Positions 1 to 7,918 of a stretch of DNA of 64,000 bases are shown piece by piece; the first letter of the stretch is position 1; every line of letters starts with the position of its first letter. A program made the translations under genes and the position numbers. Source of the DNA: an uncultured Christensenellaceae bacterium (GTDB lineage Bacteria > Bacillota > Clostridia > Christensenellales > UBA3700); the NCBI GenBank assembly GCA_944381325.1, contig CALWKS010000003.1, positions 62,001-126,000 of the forward strand, written 5' to 3'. The notes under the pieces are model-generated. The model made no database searches, was not told where the DNA came from, and saw nothing but the letters and a program-made list of their open reading frames with translations.

Positions 1-1
1 A

Positions 2-325
2 AAGAACAGCCCTTCGCGCTATGCCGAAACCGCAGGCTCAGATACAGACATAAGCAAAATCGACGAAAGTATAAAGTTCCTGCTTTCGGACGCCGTGGAT
101 TACGAACTGCGCACAACCGTAGTTGACGAACTTCACGACGAATCCTCCATGCTTGAACTTGCCGGGTGGATAAAAGGCGCTAAGCGGTATTACCTGCAGA
201 ATTTCAAGGACAGTGAAAACGTCAGATTCGGAAATCTATCGCCCTGCTCTGACGAAAAACTCATCCGTTTTACTGAAATTATGCGCCCGTTTGTTCCGTC
301 CGTAAAAATACGTGGCGAGAACTGA
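2..325 (+). CDS. Anaerobic RNR activating protein, NrdG2 type (C-terminal part)
   Basis: The open frame enters from the left edge and ends at the TGA at 323-325, so only the last 107 residues are present. The segment DYELRTTVV followed by GAKRYYLQNF is typical of the C-terminal part of the NrdG2 family (radical-SAM activases of class III ribonucleotide reductase), which install the glycyl radical on NrdD using S-adenosylmethionine and a 4Fe-4S cluster. The CxxxCxxC motif would lie upstream and is not visible. The nrdD that follows on the same strand supports the call. The two genes are separated by a hairpin and by a strong promoter, so they are not simply one transcript. Family call from remembered motifs, no alignment run. 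Confidence 0.8.
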   Translation, partial: KNSPSRYAETAGSDTDISKIDESIKFLLSDAVDYELRTTVVDELHDESSMLELAGWIKGAKRYYLQNFKDSENVRFGNLSPCSDEKLIRFTEIMRPFVPSVKIRGEN

Positions 326-363
326 GCGATTCTGAAAATACCGCAACATCTTGTATCGTCCTT

Positions 364-397
364 CCTCCGCCCTTGTCTTTTCAGGGGCGGAATTTTT
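364..397 (+). terminator. Terminator after the NrdG2 gene
   Basis: TCCGCCC (366-372) pairs with GGGCGGA (385-391), followed by ATTTTT. It separates the activase gene from the promoter of nrdD. Confidence 0.6.
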
Positions 398-496
398 ACC
401 CCCTTTTTATTACGTCAGACGCGGCGAAACCGCCTCAAAAGACCTTTTCGCGCTCTTTTTATCTACAATCGAAAAAATATACCCCAACGCAAGAAA

Positions 497-546
497 ACCA
501 CAATATATTGTATTCGGCCAAAAATATTGCAACAATATATTGACAC
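497..546 (+). promoter_or_regulatory. Pair of NrdR boxes upstream of nrdD-redoxin
   Basis: Two copies of the core CAATATATTG occur at 501-510 and 533-542. Their centres are 32 bases apart, about three helical turns, which is the usual arrangement of NrdR boxes (16-base AT-rich palindromes of the ACACWATATATWGTGT type). The second box overlaps the -35 hexamer TTGACA at 540-545, so a bound repressor would block RNA polymerase. NrdR is the ATP/dATP-sensing repressor of ribonucleotide reductase genes in most bacteria. No nrdR gene lies in the window. Confidence 0.85.
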
Positions 547-568
547 ACAACAACCGCAATGGTATAAT
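540..568 (+). promoter_or_regulatory. Sigma-A promoter of nrdD-redoxin
   Basis: TTGACA (540-545), 17-base spacer, TATAAT (563-568): a full consensus match. The start codon follows at 613 after the ribosome binding site AGAAGGAG (600-607). Confidence 0.9.
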
Positions 569-612
569 AATTCTTGCACACGGATAAATCCGCACAATAA
601 GAAGGAGTAATT

Positions 613-2991
613 ATGTATCAGGTCATCAAGAGAGACGGCGCGGTTGCCGAATTCGACATCAAAAAGATTGCAGTGGCAATCACCAAAGCGTTCGAAGCAA
701 AGGAAAAACAGTATCATCCCAGCATCATCGATATGCTTGCGCTCAAAGTTACAGCTGACTTCGAGCCCAAAATCAAGGACGGCAAAATCGCAGTCGAAGA
801 CATTCAGGACAGCGTTGAGTCCGTACTCATACAGGCAGGCTACTCCGACGTTGCGAAGGCATACATTCTCTACAGACGTCAGAGAGAAAAGATCCGCAAC
901 ATGAAGTCCACCATGCTCGACTACAAGTCTCTCGTTGACAGCTATGTGAAAGCTACCGACTGGCGTGTAAAGGAAAATTCCACCGTTACCTATTCCGTAG
1001 GCGGACTTATCCTTTCCAACAGCGGCGCTATCACCGCCAACTACTGGCTCAGCGAAATTTACGACGACGAAATCGCAGACGCGCACAGAAAGGCGGATAT
1101 TCACATACATGACCTCAGCATGCTCACCGGCTACTGCGCGGGCTGGTCTCTTAAACAGCTCATTCAGGAAGGACTCGGCGGCATTCCCGGCAAGATAACT
1201 TCCGCTCCCGCAAGCCACCTCGCCACTCTCTGCAACCAGATGGTCAACTTCCTCGGCATCATGCAGAACGAATGGGCAGGCGCGCAGGCATTCTCCTCTT
1301 TCGACACTTACCTTGCGCCTTTCGTAAAGATAGACAACCTTTCTTACAGCCAGGTCAAAAAGTGCATCGAATCCTTTATCTACGGCGTAAACACCCCGTC
1401 CCGCTGGGGTACTCAGGCTCCGTTCTCAAACATCACCCTTGACTGGGTAGTTCCCAAAGATCTTGCAGAACTGCCTGCGATCGTCGGCGGCAAGGAGCAG
1501 AATTTCAAATACAAGGACTGCCAGAAAGAAATGGATATGGTCAACAAGGCGTTTATCGAAGTTATGGTAGAAGGCGACGCCAACGGCAGAGGATTCCAGT
1601 ATCCTATACCGACGTATTCCATCACCCGCGATTTCGACTGGTCGGACACTGAAAACAACAGACTTCTCTTCGAGATGACTTCAAAATACGGCACGCCTTA
1701 TTTCTCCAACTATATCAACTCCGATATGGAGCCCAGCGATATAAGAAGTATGTGCTGCAGACTGCGTCTCGACCTCAGAGAACTCAGAAAGAAATCCGGC
1801 GGTTACTTCGGCAGCGGCGAGTCGACAGGTTCTGTAGGCGTAGTTACGATCAATATGCCGCGTATCGCGTACCAGTCTGAAAACGAGGAAGAGTTCTTCA
1901 AACGTCTCGACAGACTTATGGACATCTCCGCGCGTTCGCTCAAAATCAAGCGTACAGTCATAACCAAGCTGCTTGACGAGGGTCTCTATCCTTATACCAA
2001 GCGCTACCTCGGCACGTTCGCCAACCACTTCTCCACTATCGGACTTGTAGGCATGAACGAAGCCGCGCTGAACGCAAAATGGATACGCAAGGATATGACC
2101 AGCAAAGAAGCTCAGGAATTCACAAAGAAAGTGCTCAACCATATGAGAGAAAGACTTTCTGACTATCAGGAAGAATACGGCGACCTCTACAACCTCGAAG
2201 CTACTCCTGCCGAGTCCACCTCATACCGCTTCGCAAAGCACGACAAGGAGCAGTTCCCCGATATCATCACAGCCAACGAAAACGGCACGCCGTACTACAC
2301 CAACAGCTCTCACCTGCCCGTCGGCTACACGTCAGACATATTCGACGCTCTCGACATTCAGGACGACCTTCAGACGCTGTACACCTCAGGCACGGTATTC
2401 CACGCATTCCTCGGAGAAAAACTGCCTGACTGGAAAGCGGCGGCAGCTCTCGTAAAGAAGATCGCAGACAACTACAAACTGCCTTACTACACGCTGTCCC
2501 CCACATATTCTATATGCAAGGATCACGGCTACCTGAGCGGCGAGCAGTACACCTGCCCGATATGCGGAGGAAAGACTGAGGTTTACAGCCGTATAACCGG
2601 ATACTACCGTCCCGTTCAGAACTGGAACGACGGCAAAGCGCAGGAATTCAAAGACAGACAGGTCTACGATATCGCGCACTCCTGCCTGAAGAGAAGCAAG
2701 AAAGTCGAAAAAGACGAACCCGAAACGCGTCGCGCAGGCTCAGACGTTCAGCTGACGCTGTTTGCGACAAAGACCTGCCCCAATTGCAAGATAGCTGAAA
2801 AGTTCCTTGCAGACAACGGTGTGAAATATACCAAGGCTTTTGCAGAAGAAAACGCAGATCTTGTCGAGACATACGGCATACGCCAGGCTCCCACCCTTGT
2901 TGCGGTAAGCGCTGACGGCTTTGAAAAACACGTAGGCGTAAGCGAGATAATGCGCTATGTAAACAACGCTAAAAAAGCGGCAAACAATTGA
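613..2991 (+). CDS. nrdD: Class III ribonucleotide reductase with fused C-terminal redoxin
   Basis: Reduces ribonucleoside triphosphates to deoxy forms without oxygen, using a glycyl radical. The 792 residues hold an ATP-cone (about 1-95), the ten-stranded catalytic barrel with HIHD and a Cys-Cys pair in the finger-loop segment MCCRLRLD, a zinc site C635/H638/C648/C651, and the glycyl radical loop RITGY with G663. After a short linker the protein continues into a thioredoxin/glutaredoxin-like domain (about 711-792) with active site CPNC (722-725) and a cis-Pro-like APT (P760). Ordinary NrdD stops about 40 residues after the radical glycine. The fused redoxin suggests a thioredoxin-dependent (NrdD2-like) enzyme carrying its own reductant, unlike the formate-type copy at 36360-38696; this is inference. 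Start chosen at the ATG behind AGAAGGAG. Regulation by NrdR is predicted from the boxes upstream. Confidence 0.93.
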   Translation: MYQVIKRDGAVAEFDIKKIAVAITKAFEAKEKQYHPSIIDMLALKVTADFEPKIKDGKIAVEDIQDSVESVLIQAGYSDVAKAYILYRRQREKIRNMKSTMLDYKSLVDSYVKATDWRVKENSTVTYSVGGLILSNSGAITANYWLSEIYDDEIADAHRKADIHIHDLSMLTGYCAGWSLKQLIQEGLGGIPGKITSAPASHLATLCNQMVNFLGIMQNEWAGAQAFSSFDTYLAPFVKIDNLSYSQVKKCIESFIYGVNTPSRWGTQAPFSNITLDWVVPKDLAELPAIVGGKEQNFKYKDCQKEMDMVNKAFIEVMVEGDANGRGFQYPIPTYSITRDFDWSDTENNRLLFEMTSKYGTPYFSNYINSDMEPSDIRSMCCRLRLDLRELRKKSGGYFGSGESTGSVGVVTINMPRIAYQSENEEEFFKRLDRLMDISARSLKIKRTVITKLLDEGLYPYTKRYLGTFANHFSTIGLVGMNEAALNAKWIRKDMTSKEAQEFTKKVLNHMRERLSDYQEEYGDLYNLEATPAESTSYRFAKHDKEQFPDIITANENGTPYYTNSSHLPVGYTSDIFDALDIQDDLQTLYTSGTVFHAFLGEKLPDWKAAAALVKKIADNYKLPYYTLSPTYSICKDHGYLSGEQYTCPICGGKTEVYSRITGYYRPVQNWNDGKAQEFKDRQVYDIAHSCLKRSKKVEKDEPETRRAGSDVQLTLFATKTCPNCKIAEKFLADNGVKYTKAFAEENADLVETYGIRQAPTLVAVSADGFEKHVGVSEIMRYVNNAKKAANN

Positions 2992-3009
2992 TCTGAATTC
3001 ACTAATAAC

Positions 3010-3041
3010 AAAACGCGCTCCTTAGGCGGGAGCGCGTTTTC
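3010..3041 (+). terminator. Terminator of nrdD-redoxin
   Basis: AACGCGCTCC pairs with GGGAGCGCGTT around the loop TTAGGC, ending in TTTT. It lies 18 bases past the stop codon and closes a one-gene transcript. Confidence 0.9.
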
Positions 3042-3057
3042 ATTAGCCATATTATTA

Positions 3058-3549
3058 TCAGTCTGAAAGGTTCTTATCGTTTATATTGTCTATCGCTATT
3101 ACGAGAGCGACCAGCAAAGCCGCGTCTTCTTCTTTATAGCAATCAAGTCTGAATCTGTCGACGAGCGATACAAATTTTTTACCCACCTCGCCTATCTTCT
3201 CGCCGTTTTTGAATATCTCGAGACAATGCTGAATGAAGTCTCCTTTTATCTCTATTTCATCAGCATACCCCTTTAGAGTGAATTCTTTTTTGAACAGCTT
3301 GAACTTCTGCTTTATACGCGCGATCTTATGACCGTCAGCATCGTATATGTAACAGCTGTTCATAAACCATCTTATAAGCTTGTTCTTTACCACGTAAAGA
3401 AGGTTGCCGTCCATATCGTAAAGGCTCTTTTTTCTTCTCAAAGAAAATACCGCGCCTTTGACGGTGAATCTGTCGACCTCGTTTTCATCCTTGACGGTCG
3501 AACTGCCCTTGATTGAAAACATCTTGTTTTTGATAACTAAAGTAATCAT
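3058..3549 (-). CDS. LURP-one-related (LOR/YxjI-like) protein
   Basis: 163 residues of alternating beta strands resembling the LURP-one-related fold (formerly DUF567), a tubby-like barrel: a short N-terminal strand pair, the repeated pattern SLYDMDGN-LL-Y and CYIYDADGHKIARI, then a C-terminal helix DAALLVALVIAIDNI, which in tubby-like proteins threads the barrel. The biochemical role of bacterial members is unknown. The ATG at 3549 was chosen over an in-frame start 33 bases upstream because it follows AGGGAGAAG and lies 10 bases after the preceding gene's stop. It is the last of three co-directional small genes (4484 to 3058), so it is probably co-transcribed with two membrane proteins. Family assignment by pattern only. 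Confidence 0.7.
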   Translation of the reverse strand: MITLVIKNKMFSIKGSSTVKDENEVDRFTVKGAVFSLRRKKSLYDMDGNLLYVVKNKLIRWFMNSCYIYDADGHKIARIKQKFKLFKKEFTLKGYADEIEIKGDFIQHCLEIFKNGEKIGEVGKKFVSLVDRFRLDCYKEEDAALLVALVIAIDNINDKNLSD

Positions 3550-3559
3550 CACTTCTCCC

Positions 3560-4069
3560 TCACTTTCCGATTGTATTTGCAACGATGACTATTGCCGTGC
3601 CAACAAGCAATATCCACGCCGCTATTTTTATCAACAAGGCGATCTTGCGCCTTCTTTTCACCGTATCGAAACAATTGCAGGTGTTTTTTACGATTTCCGC
3701 ATCGAAATTACACTCGAGTTCCGCCGCAGGGCTGCCTTCCCCTTGAGCGCGGATAAACTTTACCGTTGCCTGAGCGTTTTCGGACGGATGCAGAATTGCA
3801 GAAAATTCAGCCGAGTTCCTGAACTTATCTCTGCCCCAATCAAAAATTCCGAAGACGCTTATCACGAAAAACAGCATTTCCCAAAGCATCCACAAAGGGC
3901 TTAATATCGTATCCCAGCATATCATGCTGAGCTCTGCCCCGTCGGCTACGTCGATGTCGGCAAAATAATTGCCGAACTTGTTTTTCTTGAGTCTTATCCT
4001 TTTGCCGTCTATTTTCACGACCGGGTTCGCTCCGTTGACGCTTTTCACTTTCAGATTGAGCTTAGCCAT
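3560..4069 (-). CDS. Hypothetical membrane protein, 169 aa
   Basis: Not recognised. The N-terminal 45 residues look like a small beta domain (LKVKSVNGANPVVKIDG), followed by a hydrophobic stretch near residues 50-75 (LWMLWEMLFFVISVFGIF) that may be one or two membrane segments, a soluble stretch with several acidic residues and two Cys (CNCF), and a C-terminal anchor of about 24 residues after KRRRK (IALLIKIAAWILLVGTAIVIV). The basic KRRRK before the last helix suggests that the preceding part is cytoplasmic. Its ATG overlaps the upstream gene by 8 bases, which implies translational coupling. The two small neighbours are also of unknown role, so context gives no function. Confidence 0.65.
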   Translation of the reverse strand: MAKLNLKVKSVNGANPVVKIDGKRIRLKKNKFGNYFADIDVADGAELSMICWDTILSPLWMLWEMLFFVISVFGIFDWGRDKFRNSAEFSAILHPSENAQATVKFIRAQGEGSPAAELECNFDAEIVKNTCNCFDTVKRRRKIALLIKIAAWILLVGTAIVIVANTIGK

Positions 4070-4484
4070 TCAGCACCGCCTTTGACAACAGAGCGAACGC
4101 GATAGAAAGCACCGCGCACCCTGCCGCCGCAATAATTTTGGACGTATGCTTTTTATTTCTTATTTCAAATGCCAAAAGAATTATTGAAATAACTGCCGTA
4201 ACCGCGGCAAGCACCGCAAAATATGGCATTGCCTTCAATGCGCTTTCTGTAAATACGCCCATCTTTTCTGTCATATCGGTAAAAACACTGCCGAAGTCTT
4301 TGACAAGGATAAATATCGCGCCGAGAGTGATTATGATAAGAAAAAACATCAAAAGCAGATACAATGCCGTGATGAGCGGCGTAAACGATGTGAAAAGCGT
4401 TATGAGCATTGCCGCAACGCAAATGCCGAAGCAAATATTGCCGACTCTGACGCCGCCTATGCGCAACTTGTCGTAAAGGTTCAT
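4062..4484 (-). CDS. Hypothetical four-helix membrane protein, 140 aa
   Basis: Not recognised. Four predicted transmembrane helices: residues about 15-33, 37-60, 86-106 and 118-136. Between helices two and three lies a soluble segment with DMTEKMGVFTESALKAMP that could form an amphipathic helix. The start ATG follows GGGGGAAAAAG. It is the first gene of the three-gene unit 4484-3058 and has its own promoter (4552-4581). No catalytic motif is visible. It could be a small transporter component or an envelope-stress protein, but nothing in the sequence decides this. Confidence 0.65.
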   Translation of the reverse strand: MNLYDKLRIGGVRVGNICFGICVAAMLITLFTSFTPLITALYLLLMFFLIIITLGAIFILVKDFGSVFTDMTEKMGVFTESALKAMPYFAVLAAVTAVISIILLAFEIRNKKHTSKIIAAAGCAVLSIAFALLSKAVLNG

Positions 4485-4551
4485 CTTTTTCCCCCGCGCC
4501 CTTACAAGACACCCAATTCACGCAAAAAATGTTACGGACGCTTTTTTTATT

Positions 4552-4581
4552 ATAATAACATAGGTAATAAATCCATGTCAA
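4552..4581 (-). promoter_or_regulatory. Promoter of the 4484-3058 unit
   Basis: On the minus strand TTGACA (4581-4576), 18-base spacer, TATTAT (4557-4552). Confidence 0.65.
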
Positions 4582-4631
4582 TAGACAATTTCCGGCATCA
4601 ATGTACGATTTTCTGATAAATGCGTAGTAAT

Positions 4632-4665
4632 AAAAATAAAAGGATGCGGCATTTCTGCCGCATCC
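4632..4665 (-). terminator. Terminator of the GH38 mannosidase
   Basis: GGATGCGGCA pairs with TGCCGCATCC around a four-base loop; on the minus strand it is followed by TTTTATTTTTATT. It lies about 75 bases beyond the stop codon of the mannosidase. Confidence 0.85.
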
Positions 4666-4740
4666 TCATATAAGATCAATAGATATATTAAATGTCTTGA
4701 TTAAAGCATTAAATTCAATGCTCAATATTTGCATAGCACT

Positions 4741-7686
4741 TTAAATCTCGAAATAGAGAGTGCGTATTTTATATTTGCCGAAATCAAGCTGAGAGCTATT
4801 CAGTTTTTCTCCTTTCCTTTCAAGCATATCTGCACAATACACCGCCTTGCATCTGAACCCCGCGCGGATATTAGCCGTGCAGTCTTCCCCGTATCTCTCG
4901 TAAATTCTCGCAACTATGCCTTTTCCGTCGTGAGAAGGTTTGACCGTCTCTACAATGACATTTTCGTTCTTATCGTCGACAAGTCTTTCGATCGAAGGCA
5001 AAAAGTCACAGACAATGAGCGGATAATTGTAGCAATACGCCTTCTTTACAAGATCGCTGTTTTTCCAGTTGCCAGCATGCGGATACATAGCAAATCCGAA
5101 ATAATGCTTGCCCCTGTCGCATTCGGGGTCAGGTCTTTTTGGGCTTCTCAACAGATTGAGAGATATATAGCCGTCTTTGACGCGATAACCGTATTTGCAA
5201 TCGGAGAGCACCGCAAAACCGCTGTCCTTACCGTCCACGTTCACGAACTTGTGCGCACATATTTCAAACTGCGCTTTTCTGAGAGGCGTATCGTCTGCTG
5301 TATCTCTGTCCACGTTGCCGAACTGTATATCGCAGTTTACCTTATCGGAATATACCTTTGGTTTGAATTCAGCCCTCAGCATTTTATGATCTTCGTGCCA
5401 ATCGGCGCTGTTTTCAAATTCAACAAACTTTTCTCCGCTCTTCAGCACTGTCTTCTGAACGAGAACGGAAGCACCGTAAATGTACGTAGCTTCTCTGACA
5501 GCCGTAGGTCCGTCCGTGTAGCATCTGCTTTCAACAAGCGTCATTACACTGTGCGGAAGCTCGCGGTAATCTTCTCTTATATCCCACGCATTGTAGAAAA
5601 GTCTGGGGTCTTCGTAAACGACGAGCTTGTCGAAATAGCCTCCGCAAATTTCCTTGCCCGTGTCGATTTCAACCACAGAACTTATCCAGCCTTCCTTGCA
5701 GAATCCGACTTTTATCTTGTCGTTGGCGATCCAGTTTTCGCCTGCGCTTACGCAATAATCTCTGCACTCTTCAACCTTAGCAACGCTGTAAGGCTCGACC
5801 TTTACGGTATACCACTTACCGTCGTCAAATATATACTCCTGCCTCTCAAAGTCAACGGGATTGACGGCGCTCTTCACACCGTCCTCTTTCTTCATCGCAA
5901 GCAAAAGTCTGTCTCTTTCTTTAAGCGCTTTTTCGTGCAGTATCTTGTAACGCGCAACGCTTTCGTCAAAGACCCGCTTTATCGAACTGCCGGGGATTAT
6001 GTCGTGGAACTGATACAAGAGCACTTCTTTCCAGATATCGTCAATCTCATTTTTATTCCACTTTATTCCCTTTAATGTCGCAAGAGACAAAAGCCATTCC
6101 AAAGTGTGCAGATCCTGCTCGAGTAACCTGTTGTAAAGCTTGTTTCTCGCCTGAGAAGTATATGTTCCCTGATGTTTTTCAAGATAAAGCTCTCCGTCGT
6201 AAACAGGGATCACAGCATCTTTGTCAGCTGCCAGTTCTTCGAAAAACTCTCCTGCCGTAGCCTGTTTTATCGGCGCAAGTCCGCATTGGTTTTTCTCTCT
6301 TTCAAGAAGTTCCAGCGGAGCTTCTCCAGGTCCGCCGCCACCGTCGCCTATGCCGAATATCATAAGCGCGTGATTTATATCGTTACTTTGGGGATTGCCT
6401 TTAAACGACTTGACCATAGCCATAGGCGTTGCTGAAGAATTGTAATTTCCCTGAGGAGCCATATGCGACAATATCTCAGAGCCGTCTATACCCTTCCAGA
6501 CAAAGGTCTTGTAAGGGAATTTATTGTGATTGTTCCATGTAAGTTTTATAGTAGCAAAATAATCTTTGCCGCAACCTCTGAAAATCTGCGGCAACGACGC
6601 AGGATAACCGAATACGTCAGGCAGCCATACGACCTTGCTTGTCTTTCCGAACTCGCTCTGAAAAAACTCTTCCCCGTAAAGAAACTGCCTTATTATGCTC
6701 TCTCCCGATGGGATATTGCAGTCGTTTTCAGTCCACATTGCGCCCTGGATCTCTATTCTTCCTTCTGCGACTGCTTTTTTTATATCCTGATAGATTGAAG
6801 GATAAAGATTTTTCATCCAGTCAAACAACTGCGCCTGACTTGCGCCGAAAACGTAGTCCGGGTATTTTTTCAGATTCGCAAGCTGATTTGCAAAAGTTCT
6901 CGCACCTTTACGTTTCGTTTCCCTTATCGGCCAGAGATATGCAAGATCGAGATGAGCGTGTCCTATCGCCGTATATACGGGCGCTTTGTAATCCACAGGC
7001 TTTGACGCGCATTTTCTCAGAGTGTCGCGCGCCTTTTCAGCATTATTTCCGAAATACAGAGAGAACGCTTTTTTAAGCGCAGCATTCACCTCGTCCGCTC
7101 TCTCTTTCGTAAGATATTCGTTTTGTCCATAAGTGAGCAGCAACATAAAAAGCTGAAGCGCGTCATAATAAAACGCCCTTGCCGTTTCGTTTACCTCTGC
7201 GATGTCCGCGCGGCGGAATTTTGCCGTAGTACCGGTCTTTTTCTTTTTGCCGTTGTATCCCGCATCGATAAAAAACGAGATCGTTTCGTTTCCTTCGGCG
7301 CAGTCGCTCAGCGGTATCTCCTGTTTACCCTTCGCGCTCTGAACGTAGTCTATCCCGTCCACGACATGAGTTATGCCCTGAACAGGCTTGCCGTCTTTGA
7401 TCACCAGACCTTCGCCCTGTATATCTACCAAAGCTACGACCTTCTTACCTTTAGCTTCAGGAGGTATTTTACCTGAAAAACAAAATACCGCGCAGCCGAA
7501 ATCCCCTGCCCATACGTCGCCTTTTTTTATATCAGAAAAACCTTTTTCTTCTGCCTCTTTCAAAGTAACAGGTTCATCGCTTACACATACTTTTGCTTCA
7601 AGAGAGCCTATTTTTCTGAATATTTGCTTTTCCACTCTTAAAAGAGCCGCTACGTGCGACGGATAGAGCAAAAACCTTTCGACCAT
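4741..7686 (-). CDS. GH38 alpha-mannosidase
   Basis: 981 residues, the normal size for cytoplasmic GH38 enzymes, which remove terminal alpha-linked mannose from glycans with retention of configuration. The N-terminal beta domain is followed by the catalytic barrel: zinc-binding HAHLD (243-247), the nucleophile in LPDVFGY (D357), the glycine-rich GDGGGGP loop and the late QFHDIIPGSS motif, then the three C-terminal beta domains. No signal peptide, so it acts on imported oligosaccharides. The ATG follows GAGGTGAAAA. It is a single-gene unit with its own promoter, a palindrome that may be an operator, and a terminator. The substrate may be alpha-mannosides of host or fungal glycans; linkage specificity cannot be read from the sequence. 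Confidence 0.93.
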   Translation of the reverse strand: MVERFLLYPSHVAALLRVEKQIFRKIGSLEAKVCVSDEPVTLKEAEEKGFSDIKKGDVWAGDFGCAVFCFSGKIPPEAKGKKVVALVDIQGEGLVIKDGKPVQGITHVVDGIDYVQSAKGKQEIPLSDCAEGNETISFFIDAGYNGKKKKTGTTAKFRRADIAEVNETARAFYYDALQLFMLLLTYGQNEYLTKERADEVNAALKKAFSLYFGNNAEKARDTLRKCASKPVDYKAPVYTAIGHAHLDLAYLWPIRETKRKGARTFANQLANLKKYPDYVFGASQAQLFDWMKNLYPSIYQDIKKAVAEGRIEIQGAMWTENDCNIPSGESIIRQFLYGEEFFQSEFGKTSKVVWLPDVFGYPASLPQIFRGCGKDYFATIKLTWNNHNKFPYKTFVWKGIDGSEILSHMAPQGNYNSSATPMAMVKSFKGNPQSNDINHALMIFGIGDGGGGPGEAPLELLEREKNQCGLAPIKQATAGEFFEELAADKDAVIPVYDGELYLEKHQGTYTSQARNKLYNRLLEQDLHTLEWLLSLATLKGIKWNKNEIDDIWKEVLLYQFHDIIPGSSIKRVFDESVARYKILHEKALKERDRLLLAMKKEDGVKSAVNPVDFERQEYIFDDGKWYTVKVEPYSVAKVEECRDYCVSAGENWIANDKIKVGFCKEGWISSVVEIDTGKEICGGYFDKLVVYEDPRLFYNAWDIREDYRELPHSVMTLVESRCYTDGPTAVREATYIYGASVLVQKTVLKSGEKFVEFENSADWHEDHKMLRAEFKPKVYSDKVNCDIQFGNVDRDTADDTPLRKAQFEICAHKFVNVDGKDSGFAVLSDCKYGYRVKDGYISLNLLRSPKRPDPECDRGKHYFGFAMYPHAGNWKNSDLVKKAYCYNYPLIVCDFLPSIERLVDDKNENVIVETVKPSHDGKGIVARIYERYGEDCTANIRAGFRCKAVYCADMLERKGEKLNSSQLDFGKYKIRTLYFEI

Positions 7687-7695
7687 TTTTCACCT

Positions 7696-7708
7696 CAACA
7701 ATTTGTTG
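7696..7708. promoter_or_regulatory. Palindrome in the GH38 leader, candidate operator
   Basis: CAACAA-T-TTGTTG is a perfect 13-base inverted repeat just downstream of the -10 box of the mannosidase promoter, a position where a repressor could act. No regulator gene is adjacent. Confidence 0.4.
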
Positions 7709-7716
7709 TCAGTAAA

Positions 7717-7745
7717 AGTATAAATTAAGCAACCTCCTTTGTCAA
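7717..7745 (-). promoter_or_regulatory. Promoter of the GH38 mannosidase
   Basis: On the minus strand TTGACA (7745-7740), 17-base spacer, TATACT (7722-7717). Confidence 0.8.
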
Positions 7746-7801
7746 CGCTGCTTTTATAATATTTACTCCTGTTTCGTCCATATTTTGTACGTTTATGGGA
7801 G

Positions 7802-7831
7802 TTGACAACTCATTTATGACAATAATATAAT
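7802..7831 (+). promoter_or_regulatory. Promoter of the lipoprotein gene
   Basis: TTGACA (7802-7807), 18-base spacer, TATAAT (7826-7831). Confidence 0.8.
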
Positions 7832-7918
7832 AAAAGAAACAGACAGCCTGTTACTGTCCGTTTAAAACTGAAACGTACGGCTTTTGCCGAACGAATAAAT
7901 TGATTGAAGAGGATTATT

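Noticed and set aside
351..587. 78-codon frame between the NrdG2 gene and nrdD
   Set aside because: It runs through a terminator, the NrdR boxes and the promoter and lacks a ribosome binding site.
4729..6075. Long plus-strand reading frame antisense to the GH38 gene
   Set aside because: It mirrors the codon pattern of the mannosidase, which has complete catalytic motifs, and has no family resemblance or ribosome binding site.
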